From Lachnospiraceae bacterium UBA7060 (lineage in GTDB: Bacteria > Bacillota > Clostridia > Lachnospirales > Lachnospiraceae), in the NCBI GenBank assembly GCA_002493835.1, contig DLAA01000022.1, forward strand, positions 1-29,814: DNA of 29,814 nucleotides, written 5' to 3'. A model generated the notes under the pieces. That model did not search any database. It worked only from the letters and a program-made list of their open reading frames with translations, and had not been told where the DNA came from. The position numbers and the translations under genes were made by a program. This document shows, piece after piece, positions 8,143-15,690 of the stretch. Position 1 is the first letter of the stretch; every line of letters starts with the position of its first letter.

Positions 8143-9561
8143 ATGCTTTTTTCCAGCGTGGGATTTCTGTTCCGGTTTTTGCCGGTTTTTATGATAATTT
8201 ATTTGGTGTTTCCAGGATATCGTAATCTGATACTTTTGTTGGGGAGTCTGATTTTCTATGGAGTGGGAGAACCGTATTTCGTTCTGCTGCTTCTTTTGTC
8301 TATCCTGATAAACTATGGATTTAGTTGTTATATGTTTTGGGAGCCTAAGTCTCCTCAGTCGGATCGTAAGAAAAAGGCTAAAAGACGTCGAAAAAGAGCA
8401 TTGGTTTTGGCGGTTGTGTTTGATCTGGCTGTGCTTTTTGTATTCAAGTATTGGGATTTTATGGCCGGGAGCGTTAATGCTCTTGCAGGAAAGCCTTTTT
8501 TTCCACTGCTTTCACTGACGCTGCCGCTTGGCATCAGCTTTTATACTTTTCAGATGCTGTCCTATCAGATTGACCGCTACCGGGGAACAGTGAAGGAACA
8601 GGCGGATTTTCTTTCTTTTGCGGCCTATGTTTGTATGTTTCCACAGCTCATTGCGGGCCCGATTGTGCGTTACGAAGAGGTGTCAGCGCGGATGGCAAAC
8701 AGAAGGGTGAGAATTCGGGATTTAGAGAATGGGTTTAAACTGTTTATTTGGGGACTTGGTCTTAAGGTACTTCTGGCAAATCAGATTGGCACTCTTTGGA
8801 ATTTGATTATGACGGCAGGGGCAGGGAGACTCCATGTGCTGGTGGCATGGCTTGGCGCTTTTGCCTATTCATTTCAAATTTATTTTGACTTTTGGGGATA
8901 TTCTGTAATGGCGATGGGGCTTGGCAAAATGCTTGGATTTTCAATCCCCCGCAATTTTGACAATCCTTATGTTTCCTGTTCCGTCTCGGAGTTTTGGAGA
9001 AGGTGGCATATTACGCTGGGAAGCTGGTTTAGGGAGTATGTATACTTTCCTCTCGGAGGAAGCCGCAAAGGACATGTGAAAACGATTCGGAATCTTTTCA
9101 TCGTTTGGGCGCTTACGGGACTTTGGCATGGCGCTGACTGGAATTTCGTACTCTGGGGCGTCGCACTCTTTGTGTTGATTGCCCTGGAAAAGACGGGGTT
9201 TGGGAAATGGTTAGAGAGTAGAAGAGTTGTAGGACATATTTATCTTTTGCTCATCATTCCGGCTACCTGGGTGATTTTTGCTATTACAGACATGGGACAG
9301 CTTACCGGTTTTATGGGTAATCTGGCGGGATACCATCAAGGGGAAATTTTGGTGGGAATGACACAGTTTTGGCGATATTTGAAGGAATATGGAGGACTTT
9401 TAATAGCTTGCGTTATTTTTATAACACCCCTGCCCGGAAAACTTTATTGGAAATGGAAAGACCGTTGGTTTCTCGTACTGCCTTTGCTTGGAATATTTTG
9501 GTGGTCTGTATATGAGATTGTTACAGGGAGTAATAATCCGTTTTTGTATTTTAGATTTTGA
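8143..9561 (+). CDS. MBOAT-family membrane O-acyltransferase (AlgI/DltB-like)
   Basis: Polytopic membrane enzyme expected to move an acyl (usually acetyl) group across the membrane onto a cell-surface polymer. Diagnostic stretches are SFYTFQMLSYQIDRYRG, PQLIAGPIVRY, FWRRWHITLGSWFREYVYFP (His289) and LTGLWHGADWNFVLWG. The last contains the invariant MBOAT catalytic His329. The 472-aa length fits AlgI-type proteins and is longer than DltB. GGGAG lies 8 nt before the ATG. The next gene encodes an SGNH-fold protein, the usual partner of these acyltransferases, so the two probably act together. The polymer acylated is unknown; it need not be the product of the downstream glycan operon. Confidence 0.9.
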   Translation: MLFSSVGFLFRFLPVFMIIYLVFPGYRNLILLLGSLIFYGVGEPYFVLLLLLSILINYGFSCYMFWEPKSPQSDRKKKAKRRRKRALVLAVVFDLAVLFVFKYWDFMAGSVNALAGKPFFPLLSLTLPLGISFYTFQMLSYQIDRYRGTVKEQADFLSFAAYVCMFPQLIAGPIVRYEEVSARMANRRVRIRDLENGFKLFIWGLGLKVLLANQIGTLWNLIMTAGAGRLHVLVAWLGAFAYSFQIYFDFWGYSVMAMGLGKMLGFSIPRNFDNPYVSCSVSEFWRRWHITLGSWFREYVYFPLGGSRKGHVKTIRNLFIVWALTGLWHGADWNFVLWGVALFVLIALEKTGFGKWLESRRVVGHIYLLLIIPATWVIFAITDMGQLTGFMGNLAGYHQGEILVGMTQFWRYLKEYGGLLIACVIFITPLPGKLYWKWKDRWFLVLPLLGIFWWSVYEIVTGSNNPFLYFRF

Positions 9562-9580
9562 CGTGTAAGTGAGGCATGAA

Positions 9581-10735
9581 ATGAATAAAAATAAAATAAA
9601 AACCTTTTTGGAAATTATTTATAATTGTCCTGTGCTTTTGCTTGTTCTTATAACAAGCCTGGTGATATTACCTTTCTCTGATGAAATCAATATCCTTGGA
9701 ATAGATAAAACTGTGGCGGCCGCTTGCTTTCAGAAGGAAGACAAACAGACACGGGAAGAGAAGAATAACGATTTGAATGAAATCGTTGAACCGGATATGG
9801 ACAAGTTAAATACCGATCAGGAAGAAACGGACCGGCAGATAGTTGAAAAGGATAAAAATCCCCAAACTAATCAAAATGCAGGAATACGCAAGGACGAAAA
9901 TGATGATATAGAGAAAGATAATAATCAAAAAAATGATATAGAAGGAATGGAAGATACTGGGAAATGGGGAAAAAGTGCTCACGGAACCACTGAATTTGTG
10001 AAATATGATCCGATTAGTACAGATTCTCGATATTATTCAGATGCAGGAAAAGTTGCATTGACTACGACCTATGATTACGTCATGGAGAACGAGAGTTATT
10101 TTAATGATGCCGCTTTTTTGGGAGATTCCCGAACTTTGGGAATCTCAGATTATGCGGGATTGGATGGAGCGGACTTTTACTGTGACAATGGGATGACCAT
10201 TTACAAGATTTTGGAAGATAATGGGGTGACATATCAGAAGACCGGAGAAAAAGTGGATATGAAAGAAGTTCTGCAGGAAAAGCAATATGGCAAAATTTAT
10301 ATTATGCTCGGCATGAATGAGCTGGGTTATGGCAATACGCCTATGTATCTGAAACAGTATCTGAAGGTGATACGTCAGATCAAGGAGTGGCAGCCAGGTG
10401 TTATTATTTATGTGATGGGAAATCTTCATGTCAGTCGTGAGAAGAATAATATGGAAACAGAATTCAATAATATAAATATCAACGATAAGAATGTGGCTTC
10501 GGCCAGACTTGCTAATGGCAGGGATGTCTTTTATTTGGACTGCAATCCTCTGTTTACTGACGAGGAGGGGTATTTACAGGAGGAACTCACCTTTGACGGG
10601 GTGCATCTTTATGCGCAGCACTATGATAAGTGGCGGGAATTTCTCTTCTCCCATGGTGTGGAGAGAGGGGATGAGGAGAAGAAAACGGCGACAGCACAGG
10701 GAGGTAACGGAGATGGAGGGTCTGCGGCTGAATAA
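9581..10735 (+). CDS. Membrane-anchored SGNH/GDSL hydrolase-like protein (partner of MBOAT)
   Basis: Predicted extracytoplasmic SGNH-fold protein, tethered by one N-terminal membrane segment (about residues 14-33). A low-complexity linker rich in D, E, K and N follows, to about residue 140. The globular domain has FLGDSRTLG (nucleophile Ser183) and, near the end, FDGVHLYAQHY (Asp339 and His342), completing a catalytic triad. GMNELGYG occupies the block III position, with Glu-bearing MNE replacing the usual ND. The ATG at 9581 was preferred over the GTG at 9569 because GAGG precedes only the former. It most likely completes O-acyl transfer with the MBOAT enzyme 19 bp upstream. Its 3' end overlaps the pseudouridine synthase start by 23 bp. 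Confidence 0.8.
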   Translation: MNKNKIKTFLEIIYNCPVLLLVLITSLVILPFSDEINILGIDKTVAAACFQKEDKQTREEKNNDLNEIVEPDMDKLNTDQEETDRQIVEKDKNPQTNQNAGIRKDENDDIEKDNNQKNDIEGMEDTGKWGKSAHGTTEFVKYDPISTDSRYYSDAGKVALTTTYDYVMENESYFNDAAFLGDSRTLGISDYAGLDGADFYCDNGMTIYKILEDNGVTYQKTGEKVDMKEVLQEKQYGKIYIMLGMNELGYGNTPMYLKQYLKVIRQIKEWQPGVIIYVMGNLHVSREKNNMETEFNNININDKNVASARLANGRDVFYLDCNPLFTDEEGYLQEELTFDGVHLYAQHYDKWREFLFSHGVERGDEEKKTATAQGGNGDGGSAAE

Positions 10736-11450
10736 ATATCTAGCTTCCTGCGGTCTGTGTTCCAGGCGGGATGCGGATAAAATGATTGAGAGGGGAGAAG
10801 TCCGTGTGAACGGGGAGAGGGCCTGCCAAGGCATGAGAGTGGGCTCTGGTGATCTGGTAGAGGTTCATGGAAAAGCAGTATGCGTTCCGGCAGAAAAAGC
10901 AATTCTTGCATACTATAAACCGGCCGGTGTGGTCTGTACAGAGCGCGATGTGCATGCGGACAAGATTGTGACAAAGGAGATCGGTTATCATAAACGTGTG
11001 ACCTATGCAGGACGTTTGGACAAGGATTCCGAGGGGCTTCTTCTGCTTACTGACGATGGGAATCTAATAGATGCCATGATGCGGGGAAAGAATGGTCATG
11101 AAAAAGAATATATTGTAAGGGCAGACAAAAAATGGGAGGATGCGGCGATACAACATATGCGTGAGGGTGTATATCTGGATGAACTAAAGCAGACTACCCG
11201 CCCTTGCGAGATCGAGCGGATTGGTGATAAAACGCTCAGAATAGTGCTGACGCAGGGTTTGAATAGACAGATCAGACGTATGTGCGAGTCTCAGGGATAT
11301 CGAGTAAAAAGTTTAAAGAGAACGCGTGTTATAAATATAGAATTGGGGAAGTTGAAGCCGGGTGAATACCGTGAGCTGGAAAAAGAGGAGCGAGCGGAGT
11401 TGTACCGGCTTTGTGGCTTTACAATAAGACAGGAAAATGGCAGGTATTGA
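10713..11450 (+). CDS. rluF: 23S rRNA pseudouridine synthase, RluF/RsuA family
   Basis: Isomerises a specific rRNA uridine to pseudouridine. An N-terminal S4 RNA-binding domain (LRLNKYLASCGLCSRRDADK, then GEVRVNG) is followed by the catalytic domain. The latter contains the signature GRLDKDSEGLLLLTDDG with catalytic Asp103 and the RluF/RsuA-type LTQGLNRQIRRMCE. The last feature favours RluF over RluB, but that subdivision is tentative. The real start is ATG 10713 behind GGGAGG; the frame is open further upstream but that part is only overlap with the SGNH gene. The 245-aa length is normal. The overlap with the preceding gene suggests translational coupling. Confidence 0.85.
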   Translation: MEGLRLNKYLASCGLCSRRDADKMIERGEVRVNGERACQGMRVGSGDLVEVHGKAVCVPAEKAILAYYKPAGVVCTERDVHADKIVTKEIGYHKRVTYAGRLDKDSEGLLLLTDDGNLIDAMMRGKNGHEKEYIVRADKKWEDAAIQHMREGVYLDELKQTTRPCEIERIGDKTLRIVLTQGLNRQIRRMCESQGYRVKSLKRTRVINIELGKLKPGEYRELEKEERAELYRLCGFTIRQENGRY

Positions 11451-11451
11451 A

Positions 11452-13410
11452 ATGGCAGAAAATAGAATGGATCGTATGCGGGAGCTTGTTTTCCTTTTAA
11501 ATAAAGCTTCCAAGGCTTACTATGCTGAAGATGCAGAGATTATGTCGAATCTTGAGTACGACAGGCTGTATGATGAATTGGAAGGACTTGAGAAAGAGCT
11601 GGGGATCACCCTTGCAGAAAGTCCCACTGTGCAGGTGGGCTATGAGGCGGTGGAGGAGCTGCCAAAGGAACGGCATGAGACGCCTATGCTTTCTCTTGCA
11701 AAGACAAAGAGCAGGGAGGAGCTTCGGGAGTGGCTGAATGGCAAAGAGGCGCTGCTGTCCTGGAAGCTGGATGGGCTGACGATTGTTCTGACTTATGTGG
11801 ATGGGAAACTGCAAAAGGCGGTTACCCGGGGAAATGGTGAGGTGGGTGAGGTCATCACTAACAATGCCAGAGTGTTCCGCAATCTTCCGCTGAACATTCC
11901 CTATCGGGGAGAATTGATATTGCGGGGCGAAGCCGTAATCACCTATAGCGATTTTGAGAGAATTAACAGGGAGATCGATGATACACAGGCGAAGTACAAA
12001 AATCCCAGAAATCTTTGCAGCGGCAGTGTCAGGCAGCTTGACAATCAGGTTACGGCGGGTAGAAGTGTGCGTTTTTATGCCTTTTGCCTAGTGAAGGCGG
12101 ATGTGGATTTTCACAATGCACGTACAGAGCAGTTTGCTTTTTTGACGAAGCAGGGTTTTGATGTGGTGGAGTACCGTCTTGTCACACCGGACAATATAAT
12201 AGATAACATAGGTTATTTTGAAGAAAAAATTAAAAACTTTGATGTGCCTTCTGACGGACTTGTCCTTGCTTATGAGGATATGGCCTACGGGGCCTCCCTA
12301 GGCAGGACTGCGAAGTTTCCCAGAGATTCTATAGCCTTCAAGTGGGCGGATGAACTGCGTGAGACGACGCTTATGGAGATAGAATGGAGCGCCAGCCGCA
12401 CGGGGTTGATTAATCCGGTGGCGGTTTTTGAACCAGTGGAGCTGGAGGGAACCACTGTGAGCCGGGCGTCTGTGCATAATATTAGCATTTTGCGGGGACT
12501 AAAATTGGGGATTGGAGATCGGATTACTGTGTATAAGGCGAACATGATCATACCCCAGATTGCGGAAAATCTGACGATGAGCGACACGTTGGAAATTCCG
12601 GAGCGATGTCCCGTCTGTGGTCAGTCCACTCGGATTAGACAGGTGAATGATGTGCAGTCTCTCTATTGCGATAATCCTCAGTGTGATGCGAAGAAAATTA
12701 AATCCTTTACACTTTTGGTGAGCCGGGATGCCCTGAATGTGGATGGTCTTTCAGAGTCTACCCTGGAAAAGTTTTTGGCCAAGGGGTTTTTGCATGAGTT
12801 TGCAGATCTGTTCCGATTGGAGCGTTACCGGGAGGAGATTACGGAAATGGACGGTTTTGGAGAGAAGTCTTACCAAAACCTTTCTGAAAGCCTTGCCAGA
12901 GCGAGGAAAACTACGCTGCCGCGTCTTATTTACGGATTGGGGATTGAGAATGTGGGAGCAGCTAACGCCAAGATGCTGTGCAGATATTTCCATTATGATT
13001 TGCAGGCGATGCGGGAGGCATCCACAGAGGAGCTTTCTGAGATTGATGGCGTGGGTGGAGTGATAGCTCAAAGTATCCACGATTTTTTTCATGAGGAGAA
13101 AGCCATGGAACAGCTGGAAAATTTGCTGAGGGAGGTGGAGATCGAGGCGGAGGATGCACAGGAAATGGAACAGACCTTGTCTGGTATGAGCTTTGTGATT
13201 ACTGGAAGCCTGATGCATTTTGAAAATCGGAACGCTATGAAGGAGGAAATTGAGAAGCGAGGCGGCAAGGTGACAGGCAGTGTGACAGGAAAGACAGTCT
13301 GTCTGATCAACAATGATACCACATCCCAGTCATCCAAAAATAAGAAGGCGAAAGAGCTGGGAGTACGAATTTTGTCTGAGGAGAATTTTATGGAAGAGTA
13401 TCTGCAATAA
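11452..13410 (+). CDS. ligA: NAD+-dependent DNA ligase LigA (divergent)
   Basis: Seals DNA nicks using NAD+. In order it shows the Ia domain (LEYDRLYDELEGLEKEL), ETPMLSLAK, and the adenylation site SWKLDG with Lys105 counted from this start. NPRNLCSGSVRQLD, the OB fold, a four-Cys zinc module (CPVCG and CDNPQC), helix-hairpin-helix repeats and a C-terminal BRCT domain (LSGMSFVITGSLMHF) follow. It departs from classical LigA in several conserved places, for example LCSGS instead of AAAGS. It may therefore be the more diverged ligase paralogue found in some Clostridia. ATG 11452 immediately follows the upstream stop, with AGGT 6 nt before it; ATG 11437 is the alternative. Confidence 0.87.
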   Translation: MAENRMDRMRELVFLLNKASKAYYAEDAEIMSNLEYDRLYDELEGLEKELGITLAESPTVQVGYEAVEELPKERHETPMLSLAKTKSREELREWLNGKEALLSWKLDGLTIVLTYVDGKLQKAVTRGNGEVGEVITNNARVFRNLPLNIPYRGELILRGEAVITYSDFERINREIDDTQAKYKNPRNLCSGSVRQLDNQVTAGRSVRFYAFCLVKADVDFHNARTEQFAFLTKQGFDVVEYRLVTPDNIIDNIGYFEEKIKNFDVPSDGLVLAYEDMAYGASLGRTAKFPRDSIAFKWADELRETTLMEIEWSASRTGLINPVAVFEPVELEGTTVSRASVHNISILRGLKLGIGDRITVYKANMIIPQIAENLTMSDTLEIPERCPVCGQSTRIRQVNDVQSLYCDNPQCDAKKIKSFTLLVSRDALNVDGLSESTLEKFLAKGFLHEFADLFRLERYREEITEMDGFGEKSYQNLSESLARARKTTLPRLIYGLGIENVGAANAKMLCRYFHYDLQAMREASTEELSEIDGVGGVIAQSIHDFFHEEKAMEQLENLLREVEIEAEDAQEMEQTLSGMSFVITGSLMHFENRNAMKEEIEKRGGKVTGSVTGKTVCLINNDTTSQSSKNKKAKELGVRILSEENFMEEYLQ

Positions 13411-13527
13411 AGAGATGTCAAATTGTGCATTATTTGTGAACTTTACTTTAACTATTTCTTTTAACGCGCAGATGTGTTAAATTAATTTCTTGGAAGATAA
13501 AAATATGTCAGAAAGAGGGAACACACC

Positions 13528-14670
13528 ATGGAAAAGAAAAAATCTGCCACGATGGATGAGAACACCAATGTGAGTAAGAGTAAGGCAAAACGGGAAGCGC
13601 GCAAAAAGCAGGTCCGGAAGGAGAAAAGAGATGCCAATGCCGCTAGAATAGCGGGTATTGCAGTGACGGCGGTTGTTGTGCTGGGGCTTGTGTTTGTAGT
13701 GGGAAGACAGCTGTATATTATGGCAATCCGTACGACGCCTGGTACAGATTACAGCGCAGGACTTACAGACGATGGCAGGATTGAGAATGCAGATATGACG
13801 AAAATGGTCGATCTAGCCGATTACAGAAATATTTCAGTGCCGGCGGATGAGGTTGAAGCTGCGACGGAAGAAGTTGATGAGGAGATTCAATCCACATTGG
13901 AATCATATAAAGAGCTAAGCACGGATGAACAGCTGGAAATTGCCGATGGAGATGAAATAAATATTGACTATGTGGGAACAGTTGACGGTATTGAGTTCGA
14001 AGGTGGTAACAGCGGTGGAGAGGGCTATGATCTGACTATTGGATCGGGGTCTTTCGTAGATGATTTTGAACAGCAGTTGATTGGACATAAACCAGGTGAG
14101 GAAGTGACGGTGGAGGTTACTTTCCCGGATGATTACAACGAGGAAATGGCCGGAAAAGATGCAGTTTTTGCGGTTACTATTAACGGTATTATGGTGACAC
14201 CGGAACTTACAGATGCTTTTGTGGCTGAAAATCTGGCGGATACGGAGAATGTATCTACAGCGGCGGAGTATCGTGCCAAAGTGGAAAATGATTTTTATCA
14301 GGAACATCTTCAGGAATATTTGACTTCCTATGTTTTGGAGAACTCTACGGTAAATACGTATCCAAGGAACTATGTCAAAGCGACGAAGTCTATTCTGAAA
14401 AATAGCGATAATAACTCTGGTATGGAGATGGAAGACGAAATTGCTTATGAGAAGGAACTCACACAGCGTGCCGAGGAAACGGTAAAGGAGGCAATGGTTT
14501 ATCAGGCTGTCTTTGAGGATGCGGGACTTTCATTTGATGCGGAAGCATATTATAGCGGGCAGGTTGAAGAAATGGGCGAACAGTATGCAAATATGTATGG
14601 AGCTGGTTATTTGGCGCAGAGTGAATTAAGACGGATGGCAATTGATTATCTGGTAGGATTGTATCAGTGA
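13528..14670 (+). CDS. Membrane-anchored trigger-factor-like FKBP peptidyl-prolyl isomerase
   Basis: Predicted protein-folding helper on the outer face of the membrane. A Lys/Arg-rich cytoplasmic tail (residues 1-40) precedes one membrane helix (about 41-60), so the rest faces outside. An FKBP-type domain follows (about 138-222: GDEINIDYVGTVDG, LTIGSGSFVDDFEQQLIG, GEEVTVEVTFPDDY). A helical C-terminal part resembles the trigger-factor substrate-binding arm. Classical trigger factor is cytosolic, has a ribosome-binding N-domain and is about 430 aa, so this 380-aa protein is a relative and not Tig itself. AGAGGG precedes the ATG. A weak extended -10 (TGTTAAATT near 13475) may be its promoter. 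The gene is closed by a strong terminator. Confidence 0.83.
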   Translation: MEKKKSATMDENTNVSKSKAKREARKKQVRKEKRDANAARIAGIAVTAVVVLGLVFVVGRQLYIMAIRTTPGTDYSAGLTDDGRIENADMTKMVDLADYRNISVPADEVEAATEEVDEEIQSTLESYKELSTDEQLEIADGDEINIDYVGTVDGIEFEGGNSGGEGYDLTIGSGSFVDDFEQQLIGHKPGEEVTVEVTFPDDYNEEMAGKDAVFAVTINGIMVTPELTDAFVAENLADTENVSTAAEYRAKVENDFYQEHLQEYLTSYVLENSTVNTYPRNYVKATKSILKNSDNNSGMEMEDEIAYEKELTQRAEETVKEAMVYQAVFEDAGLSFDAEAYYSGQVEEMGEQYANMYGAGYLAQSELRRMAIDYLVGLYQ

Positions 14671-14711
14671 CCAAATAGGGTCGTATTTGGATAAAGAGCA
14701 GCTGCAACAGG

Positions 14712-14758
14712 GCTGGGACACTCTCTACAATTAAGAGAAGTTGTCCCGGCTTTTTTTT
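14712..14758 (+). terminator. Intrinsic terminator after the isomerase gene
   Basis: A GC-containing hairpin (GC-GGGACA near 14712-14720 pairing with TGTCCC-GGC near 14742-14750, with TCTCT/AGAGA extending the stem inward) is followed directly by eight T residues (14751-14758). It separates the housekeeping block from the recombinase and glycan locus. Confidence 0.85.
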
Positions 14759-14811
14759 GCTTTTGTTAGATTTTCGTTTTACTTTATGTAAAATTGGAAA
14801 AAAATAATACT

Positions 14812-14840
14812 GCTGAAACGAAGGATCTTACTGTTTCGGC
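14812..14840 (+). promoter_or_regulatory. Hairpin just upstream of the recombinase ribosome site
   Basis: GCTGAAAC (14812-14819) can pair with GTTTCGGC (14833-14840), an 8-bp stem with one G-U pair and a 13-nt loop. It ends immediately before GGGAAGGAGG, the ribosome site of the recombinase. It could tune translation of the recombinase or be incidental. No convincing promoter was found in this gap apart from AT-rich sequence at 14761-14810. Confidence 0.35.
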
Positions 14841-14857
14841 GGGAAGGAGGAAGGAAT

Positions 14858-15460
14858 ATGGCAGATGTGTATGGCTATGTGCGTGTCAGCAGCCGTGACC
14901 AAAACGAGGACAGACAGATGATTGCTCTGCGGGAACTGTCAGTTTCAGAAAAAAATATCTTTGTAGACAAGCAGTCAGGAAAGGATTTTGATCGTCCGGC
15001 GTATAAGCGTCTGCTGCGGCGTATGAAAAAGAACGACCTGCTCTATATAAAAAGCATAGACCGGCTGGGGCGTAACTATGGAGAGATTCTGGAGCAATGG
15101 CAGATCCTCACCAAGGAAAAAGAGATTGACATCGTAGTACTGGATATGCCGCTTTTAGATACCCGCAGGGGAAAAGACTTGATGGGCATGTTCTTAAGCG
15201 ATATCGTACTGCAAGTACTGTCTTTTGTGGCGGAAAACGAGCGGTCGAATATCAGGCAGCGTCAGGCGGAAGGAATCGCAGCGGCGAAAGCGAGAGGTGT
15301 GAGGTTCGGACGCCCGGCCATTCCCTATCCGGACAATTTCGGTGAAGTACACAGGGAATGGAGAAACAAAAAAATAACACTTCGCCAGGCAGCGGACGCC
15401 TGTGAAATGTCAGTCGGGACATTCTATGGGAAAGCCAGAAAATTTGAGAGCTGCAATTAA
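14858..15460 (+). CDS. Small serine recombinase (resolvase/DNA-invertase family)
   Basis: Site-specific recombinase that cuts and rejoins DNA through a 5'-phosphoserine. The catalytic domain opens with YGYVRVSSRDQNEDRQ (nucleophile Ser11 with neighbouring Arg9) and continues with LLYIKSIDRLGRNYGEI. The long helix AENERSNIRQRQAEGIAAAK leads to RFGRP and a C-terminal helix-turn-helix (TLRQAADACEMSVGTFYGKA). The 200-aa size matches the Hin/Pin invertase and Tn3-resolvase class, not large integrases. The ribosome site is GGAAGGAGG. There is no transposase or phage gene nearby. Instead, 17 bp after its stop lies the first of two inverted repeats bounding a promoter segment. A DNA-invertase role is inferred from that context. 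Confidence 0.9.
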   Translation: MADVYGYVRVSSRDQNEDRQMIALRELSVSEKNIFVDKQSGKDFDRPAYKRLLRRMKKNDLLYIKSIDRLGRNYGEILEQWQILTKEKEIDIVVLDMPLLDTRRGKDLMGMFLSDIVLQVLSFVAENERSNIRQRQAEGIAAAKARGVRFGRPAIPYPDNFGEVHREWRNKKITLRQAADACEMSVGTFYGKARKFESCN

Positions 15461-15476
15461 GTAAAGCTGAGTTTGT

Positions 15477-15493
15477 AAATGTGTACTTTTGCA
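15477..15493 (+). repeat. Left inverted repeat of the putative invertible segment (IRL)
   Basis: AAATGTGTACTTTTGCA, the exact reverse complement of 15640-15656. The similarity continues inward as AAAACTT against TAAAACTT (one base longer in the right copy) and outward in TTT after two mismatches, so the recognised site may be about 26-29 bp. Confidence 0.85.
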
Positions 15494-15524
15494 AAAACTT
15501 ACATATCTTCTTTAACAATTTATT

Positions 15525-15553
15525 AGTCTATCACAAAAACAATGATTGTTCAA
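15525..15553 (-). promoter_or_regulatory. Promoter inside the invertible segment, pointing left (OFF for the glycan operon)
   Basis: Minus-strand -35 TTGAAC (15548-15553), exactly 17 bp, and -10 TAGACT (15525-15530) preceded by TG-A, an extended -10 element. In this orientation transcription would start near 15518 and run antisense into the 3' end of the recombinase gene. No comparably good plus-strand promoter was seen between the repeats. Confidence 0.65.
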
Positions 15554-15569
15554 TTGTTTTTTTCTTTTT
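15535..15569 (+). terminator. AT-rich hairpin and T-tract, possible read-through barrier
   Basis: AAAAACAAT (15535-15543) can pair with ATTGTTTTT (15553-15561) around a 9-nt loop, and the sequence then continues TTCTTTTTC. On the plus strand this resembles a weak intrinsic terminator. In the present orientation it could limit read-through from the recombinase gene into the glycan operon. The stem has only two G-C pairs, so the effect may be small. Confidence 0.3.
15538..15550. promoter_or_regulatory. Palindrome AACAAT-G-ATTGTT over the invertible promoter, candidate operator
   Basis: A perfect 13-bp palindrome with one central base. It overlaps the spacer and the first bases of the -35 box of the internal promoter, where a bound protein would block RNA polymerase. 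A regulator is not identified; the XRE protein encoded within the operon is one candidate. Confidence 0.4.
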
Positions 15570-15639
15570 CACGGTATTTTGAGTCATTTCCACGATATTC
15601 GCCCGTTTTTTTCCAGAATTCATTTGCCAAAAAGTTTTA

Positions 15640-15656
15640 TGCAAAAGTACACATTT
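15640..15656 (-). repeat. Right inverted repeat of the putative invertible segment (IRR)
   Basis: TGCAAAAGTACACATTT on the plus strand, the exact reverse complement of 15477-15493. It ends 34 bp before the first glycosyltransferase ATG at 15691. Confidence 0.85.
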
Positions 15657-15690
15657 TAAAAATACATCGAAATGTTGTATGGGAGACAAA

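Larger units (their letters stand above)
15477..15656. mobile_element. Putative 180-bp invertible promoter segment (phase switch)
   Basis: Two perfect 17-bp inverted repeats enclose 146 bp of AT-rich, non-coding DNA. The segment lies between a serine recombinase gene, whose stop is 17 bp to the left, and the first gene of a long surface-glycan operon, whose ATG is 35 bp to the right. It carries one good promoter that presently points left, toward the recombinase. Inversion between the repeats would turn it toward the operon, with transcription starting near 15615. The arrangement matches known invertible promoters of gut bacteria, which commonly control exopolysaccharide loci. Inversion itself is inferred, not observed. 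Confidence 0.75.

Noticed and set aside
13083..13089. T7 run in ligA as a phase-variation tract
   Set aside because: T/A runs of seven recur in this AT-rich window (also near 6558 and 20355), and ligases are not contingency genes; considered background.
14858..15460. Serine recombinase as part of a transposon or prophage
   Set aside because: No transposase, integrase, capsid gene, terminal repeats or target duplication is seen nearby; the only related repeats bound a short promoter segment.
15624..15653. Possible plus-strand promoter TTGCCA, 18 bp, TACACA, crossing the right repeat
   Set aside because: The -10 matches only three of six consensus bases and the spacer is not optimal. It is much weaker than the minus-strand promoter in the same segment, though low basal expression in the present orientation cannot be excluded.
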